A stretch of 64,000 bases of DNA from Photobacterium sp. GB-56 (lineage in GTDB: Bacteria; Pseudomonadota; Gammaproteobacteria; Enterobacterales; Vibrionaceae). This document shows, piece after piece, positions 18,501 through 26,642 of the stretch. Both the position numbers and the translations under genes were made by a program. The notes beneath the pieces were generated by a model. It was not told the origin of the DNA. It saw only the letters and a list, made by a program, of their open reading frames with translations, and searched no databases. The stretch lies in NCBI RefSeq assembly GCF_003026105.1, contig NZ_PYNW01000003.1, positions 124,001-188,000 on the forward strand. Reading direction: 5' to 3'. The stretch's first letter is position 1. Each line of letters starts with the position of its first letter.

Positions 18501-20891
18501 GTGACAGACAACATTGCACGACAATATATTCATATTACCGGCATTGTACAGGGGGTCGGTTTCCGCCCCTTTGTCTACCAACTAGCGACACAACATACGC
18601 TAGTTGGTTCGGTGATCAATGATTCAGAAGGGGTGAAAATTGATGTGCAAGGCTCTCTTGATACATTAGCTATTTTCACTTCGCAGTTAATTGACCAAGC
18701 GCCTCCTTTAAGTCGCATTGATGATGTGGCAATTCGCACTTTATCGCTATGGTCTGAATTGGAAAAGCCGAATACTTTTGATATAGAGCAAAGTCAGTGC
18801 GGTGACAGCACAACGGTATCTATTTCACCAGATCAAGGGCTTTGTGATGCTTGTAAGCGGGATATTTCCAATCCAGATTCTCGATACTTTCAATACCCAT
18901 TTACCAACTGTACTCATTGCGGTCCACGTTACAGCATTATAAAAGCGCTACCTTATGATCGTGCAGCAACCAGTATGCAGGATTTTTCGTTGTGTTCTGA
19001 TTGTGCCGAGGCATATCAAAATCCAGTCGATCGTCGTTATCATGCTCAGCCCATTAGTTGTGACTGCTGCGGCCCTTGGGTAACGCTTTATGATGCACAG
19101 CAGCGAGTAAAATCGAGCGCAGAATTACCACTTGTTGCAACCAAACAAACAGCGATTGAGCAGCTTGCGCAACAGATTAAAGACGGCGAAATTGTTGCAG
19201 TTAAAGGCATCGGTGGTTTTCATTTAGTGTGTGATGCCACGAACGCTCAAGCCGTGGCGAGTTTACGTAAGCTTAAGCATCGGCAGTCAAAACCGTTAGC
19301 CATCATGGCGGCAAGTGATGACATTGCTCAACAATTCGTTGAAGGTTGTGATGCGGAATGGAGAGCATTAGCAGCGCAAGCGAGACCTATTGTTCTTATG
19401 AATAAGCGGTTAGATATTGTGGCAGAAGAAGTGACACGAACAGATGGCGTATTAGCTGAAAATGTTGCTCCGAATGTACCGTATCTTGGAATCATGCTGC
19501 CGTATACGCCATTGCATTATTTGTTGTTTGATGAATTAAAAGCAATCGATGCGACAAGTACACTTGTTATGACCAGTGCGAACTTATCAGGTATGCCTAT
19601 TGCCACTGAGTTAGCTCAAGTCTGTACTCAATTTTCAGGGAAAATCAGTGGTGTTTTAGATCATAATCGTCCGATTGTGAGTGCGTGCGATGATAGCTTG
19701 GTACATTATGCTGGCGGAAAGATCCGTGTGCTACGTATGGCAAGAGGCTATGCGCCTGTGAGTCATTTCGGTACAGGTAGTGAACAAAGTACAGGTAACA
19801 TCACCGTTGCTTTAGGTGCTGAGCAAAAATCAACCATAGGGTTAGCATTACCTCAGCAATGGCTAATATCCCCTTATATTGGTGATTTAGACGATCTCGA
19901 TACCGAGTTACGTTATCAAGAAACGGTTAACCATTTAACGACGCTTTATAATGTTAAGCCACAGCAAGTGGTGTGTGATAAACACCCTAACTATCATTCC
20001 TCTCAATTTGCTGAAAAATACCAAGCCAAAGCCAATTTAGCCGCGCCACTTTTAAAGGTGCAGCACCACCATGCCCATGTATTAGCTGTGATGGCTGAGC
20101 ATAATTTAACGGAGCAGGTTTTAGGTTTTACCTTTGATGGTACTGGGTGGGGTGACGATCACACCGTGTGGGGCGGTGAAGTCTTACTTTCTATGCCACA
20201 AAGTTATCAACGTGTCGGACATTTACGTCAATTTCGCTTAATTGGAGGCGAAAAAGCGATAAAAGAGCCAGCTCGTTTGTTGTTTGCCCTTTTATTGGAA
20301 TGTTACTCAGTCGATGCGATTAAAGCGATGCAGTTATCAGCCTTTAAAGCGTGGAGTGATATTTATTTCAATAATTTATACCAATTATGGCTAACAGGTA
20401 GTCAATCGCCTTATACCTCATCGATGGGACGTTTAATTGATGCGTGGGCAAGTTTGTTAGGTTTAGTTGATCGCGTTGATTATGAAGGTGAGTGCGGGTT
20501 GAAACTCGAACAAGCGGCAATGAAAGATCGATGCCATCAACCTATTTCTTTTGCTGTTGATGCTAATGGCGTGATTGATTGGCAACCACTTTTGGAATAT
20601 GCATTACCACTGTTAAGTTTAGTTGCCGATGATTATCGCCCAGCATGGCGAAATTGTTTGGCGCACAGTTTTATTAGTGCCATTGCGAACGTCATCGTCA
20701 CCATAGGACAAACGTATAAGCCATTACCGATTGTTTTAGGCGGTGGGGTATTTCAAAACCGTGTATTAGTTGATGAAGTGTTTGAAAAAGCCAGCACGCA
20801 CAGTTTATCCCTTTTTTGTGGTGAATCACTCCCTGCTAATGATGCATCTATTTCAGCAGGTCAGTTGTGGTTTGCCATACATCAAAAATAA
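18501..20891 (+). CDS. hypF: Carbamoyltransferase HypF
   Basis: The 796-residue protein begins at a GTG. An acylphosphatase domain comes first (HITGIVQGVGFRPFVYQLA). Paired zinc fingers follow (CDACKRD...CTHCGPRYS and CSDCAEAY...CDCCGP), then a YrdC-like adenylation domain (GIGGFHLVCDA, LRKLKHRQSKPLAIM). A Kae1/carbamoyltransferase domain with VQHHHAHVLAVMAEH and LGGGVFQNRVL closes it. It makes the thiocarbamate on HypE that becomes the cyanide ligands of the Ni-Fe centre. E. coli HypF is 750 residues. HypE, its acceptor, is not encoded in this window. Confidence 0.95.
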   Translation: MTDNIARQYIHITGIVQGVGFRPFVYQLATQHTLVGSVINDSEGVKIDVQGSLDTLAIFTSQLIDQAPPLSRIDDVAIRTLSLWSELEKPNTFDIEQSQCGDSTTVSISPDQGLCDACKRDISNPDSRYFQYPFTNCTHCGPRYSIIKALPYDRAATSMQDFSLCSDCAEAYQNPVDRRYHAQPISCDCCGPWVTLYDAQQRVKSSAELPLVATKQTAIEQLAQQIKDGEIVAVKGIGGFHLVCDATNAQAVASLRKLKHRQSKPLAIMAASDDIAQQFVEGCDAEWRALAAQARPIVLMNKRLDIVAEEVTRTDGVLAENVAPNVPYLGIMLPYTPLHYLLFDELKAIDATSTLVMTSANLSGMPIATELAQVCTQFSGKISGVLDHNRPIVSACDDSLVHYAGGKIRVLRMARGYAPVSHFGTGSEQSTGNITVALGAEQKSTIGLALPQQWLISPYIGDLDDLDTELRYQETVNHLTTLYNVKPQQVVCDKHPNYHSSQFAEKYQAKANLAAPLLKVQHHHAHVLAVMAEHNLTEQVLGFTFDGTGWGDDHTVWGGEVLLSMPQSYQRVGHLRQFRLIGGEKAIKEPARLLFALLLECYSVDAIKAMQLSAFKAWSDIYFNNLYQLWLTGSQSPYTSSMGRLIDAWASLLGLVDRVDYEGECGLKLEQAAMKDRCHQPISFAVDANGVIDWQPLLEYALPLLSLVADDYRPAWRNCLAHSFISAIANVIVTIGQTYKPLPIVLGGGVFQNRVLVDEVFEKASTHSLSLFCGESLPANDASISAGQLWFAIHQK

Positions 20892-20909
20892 GAATGAAGA
20901 GATCTCGTC

Positions 20910-21251
20910 ATGCATGAATTATCACTGAGTATGAATACGGTAGATACCGTGGTTGAACAGGCGAAAAAGCAAGGCTTTCATCGTGTAACTCGAGTGACAT
21001 TATCGATTGGGACATTATCGTGTATAGAGCCCCATGCATTGGCAACAGGATTTGAATTTGCAACACGAGGAACGATTGCAGAAGGCGCGAAGTTAGCCAT
21101 TGAGTCTGTACAAGCTCAAGTTTGGTGTATGGAGTGTCAGCGCTATATCGAAATGGATGAGCGTGGTGTCTGCTGCCCTCATTGCCAAGGTTATCAGCTT
21201 AAAGTTGAAACCGGTGACGAATTAATGATTAAAAATATTGAGGTAGAGTAA
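20910..21251 (+). CDS. hypA: Hydrogenase nickel chaperone HypA
   Basis: The 113-residue protein has the nickel-binding N-terminus MHELS (His2), the zinc-binding CxxC pairs CMEC (about residues 74-77) and CPHC (about 90-93), and the family core [13 protein letters not shown]. It delivers nickel, with HypB, to the hydrogenase large subunit precursor. It lies 18 bases after hypF, and its TAA overlaps the ATG of hypB (TAATG), so the two are translationally coupled. Confidence 0.94.
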   Translation: MHELSLSMNTVDTVVEQAKKQGFHRVTRVTLSIGTLSCIEPHALATGFEFATRGTIAEGAKLAIESVQAQVWCMECQRYIEMDERGVCCPHCQGYQLKVETGDELMIKNIEVE

Positions 21252-22315
21252 TGTGTAATGTATGCGGCTGCGGAGATAGCCATGTAGAAGGTGTCGATCA
21301 CCATCATCATGGTTCTCATAACCACGATCATCATGGGCATAGTGATCACAATGACCATCACCATGATCACGCGCACTCCAATGTTCATAAAGCGAGTAAT
21401 GAACAGCCTGTTGTGATCCATCATCACTACTATCATCAAGGTGATGTTCATCATCATGTGCATTACACGTTACCTGCAACATCGCACCATGAACACAGCC
21501 ACCCACATCATCAACATTCTCACCATGACCATGCATCGCACGTACATCACAACCATGCTCATGATAGCCATGACCATCATCAGCCTGAAACCTTAGATAA
21601 AGGTGATTTGCACTACGGTAAAGGCGAAGCTGAAGTGCATGTGGCTGGGGTTTCTCAACGTCAACTTCTGACGTTAGAGATGGATATTCTAGGTAACAAC
21701 AATAAACTGGCTGAACATAATCGCGAGCATTTCAAAGCCAATAAACAGCTTGTGCTGAATCTAGTATCAAGCCCAGGCTCTGGTAAAACGACCTTGCTTA
21801 CTGAAACCCTGATGCAGCTAAAACAGCAGTATCCATGTGCGGTGATCGAAGGGGATCAGCAAACCTCTAACGATGCGGATCGTATTCGTGCTACCCAAGT
21901 GCCCGCTATTCAAGTTAATACAGGAAAAGGCTGCCATTTAGATGCACAAATGGTGCACGATGCTTATCATCAATTAGCAATGAATGAGCCAGGTTTCTTG
22001 TTTATCGAAAATGTCGGTAACTTGGTGTGCCCTGCGAGTTTTGATTTAGGTGAGGCATGCAAAGTCGCGATTTTGTCTGTTACTGAAGGGGAAGATAAGC
22101 CGCTTAAATACCCTAATATGTTTGCTGCCGCTGACTTAATGCTGATCAACAAGGTCGACCTATTGCCGTATGTTGATATCAACATTGAAGATTGTATTGC
22201 TAATGCACGAAAAGTGAATCCCAATATTCAGGTCATAAAACTTTCAGCTAAAACGGGTGAAGGGATGGATGCGTGGTTAAATTGGCTGACTGAGCAACTT
22301 CAACAACATCAATAG
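21251..22315 (+). CDS. hypB: Hydrogenase nickel-insertion GTPase HypB with long histidine-rich region
   Basis: The 354-residue protein starts with the high-affinity nickel motif CNVCGCG. A histidine-rich stretch of about 100 residues follows, with about 43 His in the first 110 residues. Then comes a SIMIBI GTPase domain with P-loop [35 protein letters not shown] and [10 protein letters not shown]. It loads nickel into HycE by GTP hydrolysis, and the His stretch probably stores nickel. Apparent ORFs on the opposite strand across the histidine codons are shadows. It is the last gene of the hupE-hypF-hypA-hypB unit. Confidence 0.95.
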   Translation: MCNVCGCGDSHVEGVDHHHHGSHNHDHHGHSDHNDHHHDHAHSNVHKASNEQPVVIHHHYYHQGDVHHHVHYTLPATSHHEHSHPHHQHSHHDHASHVHHNHAHDSHDHHQPETLDKGDLHYGKGEAEVHVAGVSQRQLLTLEMDILGNNNKLAEHNREHFKANKQLVLNLVSSPGSGKTTLLTETLMQLKQQYPCAVIEGDQQTSNDADRIRATQVPAIQVNTGKGCHLDAQMVHDAYHQLAMNEPGFLFIENVGNLVCPASFDLGEACKVAILSVTEGEDKPLKYPNMFAAADLMLINKVDLLPYVDINIEDCIANARKVNPNIQVIKLSAKTGEGMDAWLNWLTEQLQQHQ

Positions 22316-22337
22316 TTATTACGGTTCAGTAGACATT

Positions 22338-22375
22338 TAAAACCACAGGTTCATGAAAAGTGCCTGTGGTTTTTT
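22338..22375 (+). terminator. Intrinsic terminator after hypB
   Basis: AACCACAGG pairs with CCTGTGGTT around a 13-base loop and is followed by a T run, 25 bases after the hypB stop. It closes the hydrogenase cluster. Confidence 0.9.
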
Positions 22376-22512
22376 ATAAAGATGCGCACAAAAGTATGCA
22401 TTAAAATGTAATGCCCCTTATTTACCTTCCTCTCAATTCACATCCTCTGTGTTTAATTTTGCTATAACTAATCGTTTCATCAATAGTTTACAAGTTAAAG
22501 AAATGAGGTGAG

Positions 22513-23247
22513 ATGATGATAAGTGCTACAGGTATTGAGTATCGCTATATAAAGCATCACAGTGCTAAAGATTGTGTAGTGATTAATACGGGAGCTAACG
22601 TTACCATTGAAGATAACCGATGGTTACAAGATGAGTTAGCAAAGCGTTACAGTGTACTTTTATTTAATCGAGGTGGTTATGGCAGAAGTCCACTCAATAC
22701 AAAGGTAAGGACACCAGAGGTTGTATCTCAGGAGTTGCATAGTTTACTTATAGAGTTAGATATTAAAAACGCCATCTTACTTGGTCCGTCCTTGGGTGGA
22801 CTTTACGGTCGATATTTTAACTATAAATACCCTGATTTAGTTAAAGCCTTGGTGGCTGTTGATTCGCCAATTAGCTTTATTTTTGAGAAAATTGAAGCGC
22901 GCCTTCCAAAAGATATTAAGCAATTTGTTCAGCAAGAACTTTCTCTTTTAAAGCCAATAAATCCCGTTGTTGACTCTGAGCTGCTGGAGGTAACTCAACT
23001 GGAATTTACGGACTTTTCTTATCACCAAAAGCCGGTATTAAATTTTTATAATACCTATTTAGGCGATGGCGCAGAGTTTGTTAGTCAGTTGATTGTTGAT
23101 GTTGCTAAGCAAGAAGCAGAAAAAGAAGGTTGCGTTAGATTGGCATTTTCAGCAACAGGACATGATATTATTTCTAATGATTTGGATTTTTTCTTGGCAA
23201 CATTTCATCGTTTTATCGATGATATAAATAGTGACTCTAAATTTTAA
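22513..23247 (+). CDS. Alpha/beta hydrolase
   Basis: The 244-residue protein has an alpha/beta-hydrolase core: an oxyanion-type NRGGYGRSPL loop (about residues 54-63), the nucleophile elbow LLGPSLGGLYG (Ser near residue 93), and a C-terminal ATGHDI histidine motif. No signal peptide is evident, so it is probably cytoplasmic. Its substrate cannot be predicted. GAGGTGAG precedes the tandem ATGATG start. A decayed copy of its C-terminal end is found at about 23920-24087, beyond the convergent neighbouring gene. Confidence 0.8.
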   Translation: MMISATGIEYRYIKHHSAKDCVVINTGANVTIEDNRWLQDELAKRYSVLLFNRGGYGRSPLNTKVRTPEVVSQELHSLLIELDIKNAILLGPSLGGLYGRYFNYKYPDLVKALVAVDSPISFIFEKIEARLPKDIKQFVQQELSLLKPINPVVDSELLEVTQLEFTDFSYHQKPVLNFYNTYLGDGAEFVSQLIVDVAKQEAEKEGCVRLAFSATGHDIISNDLDFFLATFHRFIDDINSDSKF

Positions 23248-23308
23248 ATAACACAGTGAGGTTAAGTATCGGCTTTGATTGAAGCCCTGATAAACAGGGC
23301 ATTATTGC

Positions 23309-23791
23309 TTACTTTTTATAAATAACAGAAATGATGTCTTCAGGTTGCTGATGATTTAATTGTGCTATTTGTACAATGGACTGCTTAGGATCATCAATCG
23401 TAAAACCAGCCAATTTTATTTTATCTACTAAGTTATTAATGGGTTGATGAGTTAGCTCTGACATCAACGTAATTGGAGCATTATCGATAGAATCAAACAA
23501 GGCGACAGAGACATTGTTAGACTGTTCGACTTCTTTATCACTTTGGATCATTGCGATACCCAGTAATAAAATAGCCGCCATCATGACAATGTTATTCTTA
23601 CGTGATAAGTGCTTGATAATTGAGTTCTTATATAAGAAAGCATGCCCGAGAACGGCAATGACCATTAAGATACCAATCCATTCATGCATAAGAACAATAT
23701 TTTTCGAATTAATATCTAAAAATAGGAGAGAACCAGAAGTTAGCACAAGTAGTGCACAAACGAGTGTTAGTGGTGTCCAGTATTTTTTCAT
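23309..23791 (-). CDS. DUF4405-like membrane protein with C-terminal soluble part
   Basis: The 160-residue protein has three hydrophobic segments in the first 80 residues, including HEWIGILMVIAVLGHAFLYKNSIIKHL. Its paired histidines resemble the heme-anchoring helices of DUF4405/cytochrome b561-like proteins. The last 60 residues, with ITLMSELTHQPINNLVDKIKLAGFTIDD and IVQIAQLNHQQPEDIISVIYK, look like a small soluble domain similar in rhythm to other DUF4405 fusions. The physiological role is unknown. It is a single leftward gene between the alpha/beta hydrolase and its decayed copy. Confidence 0.55.
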   Translation of the reverse strand: MKKYWTPLTLVCALLVLTSGSLLFLDINSKNIVLMHEWIGILMVIAVLGHAFLYKNSIIKHLSRKNNIVMMAAILLLGIAMIQSDKEVEQSNNVSVALFDSIDNAPITLMSELTHQPINNLVDKIKLAGFTIDDPKQSIVQIAQLNHQQPEDIISVIYKK

Positions 23792-23919
23792 TTGATCTAC
23801 TTTTAGTGTTTATAAAGACAGAGCAAAAAGTAGCATGATTAAGCTTTGCTCATTTTCGTTTGAGCGCCAATATCATCATTCTTTACGCCATTCCTATGAA
23901 TAAAGACATTCTCTAAATT

Positions 23920-24087
23920 GTGTATCTCGAATAAGGTGCAATATTCATTAGCCTGTTGCTAATTGATGCAACTAAGCAAGTTGCGTTAGATTGTTTTTTT
24001 TCGATAGGACATGACACAATGGCTAATGATTTGGGCTTTTTATTGGCAACTCTTCATTGTTTTATCAGTGGCTTAATAGCTTCTTAA
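23920..24087 (+). pseudogene. Decayed C-terminal fragment of an alpha/beta hydrolase paralog
   Basis: The 24000-24087 stretch translates as a run ending GHDTMANDLGFLLATLHCFI. This matches the end of the gene at 22513-23247 (GHDIISNDLDFFLATFHRFI) at both protein and DNA level. Upstream, LLIDATKQ corresponds to LIVDVAKQ, but a 16-base deletion after AAGCAA breaks the frame. No start or N-terminal half remains. It is a remnant of a tandem paralog, later separated by the DUF4405 gene. Confidence 0.75.
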
Positions 24088-24343
24088 TAGGATATTGCTT
24101 CGATAATTAATTTCAGCAATGTTAAATTATCATATGTATTCGTTAAGCGTTATTTTTACAAGGAATTAACGTAATGCTTTATGAGAGTGACTGTCTTCAA
24201 AAGAATGATGATGGAGGTTAATTAACACTACCAATTTGTTTTTTTATCTATACAATTCCGCGCAACTTCGCTAATGGCATATCGTTGATATTCATTTTTC
24301 GCCTGCAATTAGTGACACATTTTGATGCTATGAATAGTCTACG

Positions 24344-24649
24344 ATGAAAACTAAAATCTTACTGCTTGCTCTACTGCTTTCTGGCTGTGATATGACAGCA
24401 ACTCCTTTTACTCCACCTTCTACCAATGATATCGAGCAGTGCCAAATTTTGGTAACGAATAAAACGCAATATACTGCTGAAACCATTATTGCTAATGATG
24501 TTGATAATCAATCTGAAAGTAATCGAGGCTGGGTGTTTGTCGATCATATAAAGCCGGCACATCGTGGTGATATTAACTTTCGTTGTAATTTAGAGAAAAA
24601 TAGAGTGGAAGTATGGGCGCCGGGTGCCGCAATGTGGAATGAATTGTAA
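24344..24649 (+). CDS. Small predicted lipoprotein
   Basis: The 101-residue protein has a type II signal peptide, MKTKILLLALLLSGCDMT, with lipobox LLSGC (Cys15). The mature part is hydrophilic and ends in a short beta-rich segment (WVFVDHIKPAHRGDINFRCNLEKNRVEVW). A CQI...FRC cysteine pair may form a disulfide. Location is expected to be the inner leaflet of the outer membrane. No family was recognised. Confidence 0.65.
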   Translation: MKTKILLLALLLSGCDMTATPFTPPSTNDIEQCQILVTNKTQYTAETIIANDVDNQSESNRGWVFVDHIKPAHRGDINFRCNLEKNRVEVWAPGAAMWNEL

Positions 24650-24712
24650 TACTTTCATTGCTAGCGCTTAAAGTGAAGCCTAGCTTTTTGCTTGTATAGT
24701 AAAAACAACAGT

Positions 24713-24748
24713 AAAAAAACGGCGATACCCCAATATCGCCGTTTTTTA
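24713..24748. terminator. Bidirectional intrinsic terminator
   Basis: AACGGCGATA (24718-24727) pairs with TATCGCCGTT (24734-24743), with an A run on the left and T run on the right. It serves the convergent lipoprotein gene and the leftward brnQ gene; the brnQ stop lies immediately beside it. Confidence 0.9.
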
Positions 24749-26098
24749 TTAATCGTTATTTGCCGTTTTTAATCGGTAGTCAACACGCCCAAATTTTTTC
24801 TCTGCACTTGCTGTACGCCCAATCATCGCCGTCGTAATTAACATGAATAAAGACGGTAATAACCAACCTGCATGTGCGTTGTAAAGCGGTAATGTATCGC
24901 TGAAAAAGTCACCGAGATCTTTTGGCATCTTACCTAAGATATTAATCGCATCAATAGTACCGAAAAGCGTCGCTGTGATCAGAACCGCACTGTGTGTAAG
25001 GCGTGAAACGGTAAATGTTGAAGCCGCCAATGATGCTAATACTAATGCGATGGCAACCGGACAAAGTACAAGGATGGCAGGTAAACTTACTTTCAGAATA
25101 TCGTTTAAACCAAAGTTTGCGATAACCCCTGTTAGCACAACAATGACTGTTGCTGTGAAACCAAACGAAGCTTTAAACGTATCTTGATAATACTCAGCAC
25201 ATGCATTGGTTAAACCCACCGTGGTGGTTAAACATGCCATTAAGATAATAGCGGCTAATAACCATTGACCATAATGACCAAATTCCCCAGCAACGTAACG
25301 AGTTAAGATCACGCTACCATTAACACCATGTTCAGCAATCGTTGATGATGTTGCGCCTACGTAGCCCATAATGATGTAACAAGACGCCATTAACGTGGCG
25401 TAAATTAATGCGACTTTAATAGAAGTTGATGCAATACCTTGTTGTGTTGTAACACCCTTAGCTTTTATTGCATGAATGATAACCCAGCCGAAACCGACAG
25501 CAGCAATGGCGTCCATCGTCATGTAACCTTGGATCAAACCACTTGTAACAGCACCGACTTGGTAATCACCAGATGGAGCAGCAGGTGTACCGAGAGGGCT
25601 AAGAAATGCTGCTAAGCCTAATCCACATAGTAAAATAATCAGTGCAGGCGTCATGATCTTACCAATGTAAGTCACAAGGTTTCCTGGTTTAAATGCAAGA
25701 AATAGGGTAGCGGCAGAAAAAATGATAGAAAAAGCAACTAAATGGTCATGAGTAAAAAATGGTTGAATACCCATTTCATAAGCAACAGTAACGGCGCGAG
25801 GCATACCAAATGCAGGGCCAATAGCGGTAAAAAGTAATACCCAAAAAGTTGTACCTAGCCACTTAGGTAAAGCCTTGGTTAAATTAGTGGTATTACCAAT
25901 TCGACCTAGCACAATAATAGTAAATGCGGGTAAGCCTACGGCAGTAATTAAAAATCCGGCCATTGCGGAGGTCAGAGAAGTCCCGGCATCTAATCCCATT
26001 GCTGGTGGAAAGATCAAGTTACCTGCACCAAGAAAGAGGGCAAATGTTGTGAGACCGAGTACGAAGATGTCTTGTGTTTTCAAATGTAGTTCCTGCAT
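24749..26098 (-). CDS. brnQ: Branched-chain amino acid:cation symporter BrnQ (copy 1)
   Basis: The protein is about 449 residues from the ATG at 26098; an in-frame TTG at 26116 would add six residues, and neither has a strong ribosome site. It has twelve or so membrane segments and LIVCS-family landmarks: TFALFLGAGNLIFPPAMG, FLITAVGLPAFT, AFGMPRAVTVAYEMG, LIQGYMTMDAIAAVGFGW, and MACLTTTVGLTNACAEYY. It imports leucine, isoleucine and valine with sodium or protons. It is closely similar to the neighbouring copy at 26643-27962. Its long leader carries an Ile-rich leader peptide and attenuator-like hairpins. Confidence 0.93.
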   Translation of the reverse strand: MQELHLKTQDIFVLGLTTFALFLGAGNLIFPPAMGLDAGTSLTSAMAGFLITAVGLPAFTIIVLGRIGNTTNLTKALPKWLGTTFWVLLFTAIGPAFGMPRAVTVAYEMGIQPFFTHDHLVAFSIIFSAATLFLAFKPGNLVTYIGKIMTPALIILLCGLGLAAFLSPLGTPAAPSGDYQVGAVTSGLIQGYMTMDAIAAVGFGWVIIHAIKAKGVTTQQGIASTSIKVALIYATLMASCYIIMGYVGATSSTIAEHGVNGSVILTRYVAGEFGHYGQWLLAAIILMACLTTTVGLTNACAEYYQDTFKASFGFTATVIVVLTGVIANFGLNDILKVSLPAILVLCPVAIALVLASLAASTFTVSRLTHSAVLITATLFGTIDAINILGKMPKDLGDFFSDTLPLYNAHAGWLLPSLFMLITTAMIGRTASAEKKFGRVDYRLKTANND

Positions 26099-26159
26099 TT
26101 TTGAAGTTATAGACAACCATCGCGATTAATGCGCAATGCGTTAAACGTCCATGATTGAA

Positions 26160-26245
26160 ATCGTATTCCGCAGGTTTGCTGAAAGAAGATATTTGACTTG
26201 ATAGTATCCTCCGCCAGCTCGGCTGACGGAAGCTTGCCCGCCAGC
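26160..26245 (-). promoter_or_regulatory. Attenuator-like leader RNA of brnQ copy 1
   Basis: Directly after the leader-peptide stop, three segments alternate: GCTGGCGG (26245-26238), CCGTCAGC (26229-26222) and GCTGGCGG (26218-26211). Segment 2 can pair with either neighbour, each with one G-U pair, so the two hairpins exclude each other. A fourth segment, TATC...CAGC (about 26191-26178), can pair with segment 3. The scheme matches ribosome-stall attenuation. There is no clean T run after the 3:4 hairpin, so the termination mode is uncertain. Confidence 0.6.
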
Positions 26246-26386
26246 CTAGCGAATAATCACTAGGATAATAGCGGTAATAATTCGTGTTGTATGTTTTATA
26301 TCAACAACAGAAGCCTCGCTCCAATTAGTAAATTGGCTCGATGCTAAGTTTTTTCGTGTTTTATGTTCGCAAAGTGCTGAATACAT
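26246..26386 (-). CDS. Ile/Val/Leu-rich leader peptide upstream of brnQ copy 1
   Basis: A 46-codon frame begins at an ATG (26384-26386), reads MYSALCEHK..., and ends RIITAIILVIIR followed by TAG. Eight of the ten residues between the last two arginines are Ile, Leu or Val, the substrates of the transporter encoded downstream. The hairpin segments start immediately at the stop codon, as in the ilv and leu leaders of enterobacteria. No strong ribosome site is visible. The paralogous leader at 28067-28162 also starts MYS and ends in a run of Val codons, which supports both being real. Confidence 0.6.
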   Translation of the reverse strand: MYSALCEHKTRKNLASSQFTNWSEASVVDIKHTTRIITAIILVIIR

Positions 26387-26642
26387 AACTTAACAACTTC
26401 TGTTTTGTGATTGAATTAACGCTTACAACATATAAAGAAAATATAGAGTTGTAAACGATTTTTTTATGGTATGCGTTTTATTGCGACTAAGTAAAAGCAA
26501 TTAACTAAATAAAATCATATTGATAGTTAAATATGTGAGTGTTAGTGCCAGGTTTTGTATTTTTATGCTTCGATATAATAATTGAAAGCAGTGGTAACGC
26601 TGATATTGAAGCTATACCAATGGCATAGCTTCAATTTTAGTA

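Noticed and set aside
21194..21536. Minus-strand ORFs rich in Met and Asp opposite hypB
   Set aside because: They are mirror images of the His-codon-rich region of hypB and have no ribosome site or family match.
24100..24340. A small peptide gene starting at about 24174 (15 codons)
   Set aside because: It has a plausible ribosome site but no supporting pattern or regulatory hairpin, so it cannot be separated from chance.
26200..26250. GC-rich palindromes before brnQ copy 1 as a REP-type repeat
   Set aside because: The segments sit directly behind a leader-peptide stop and are echoed in order, with different bases, before the paralog, which fits an RNA switch better.
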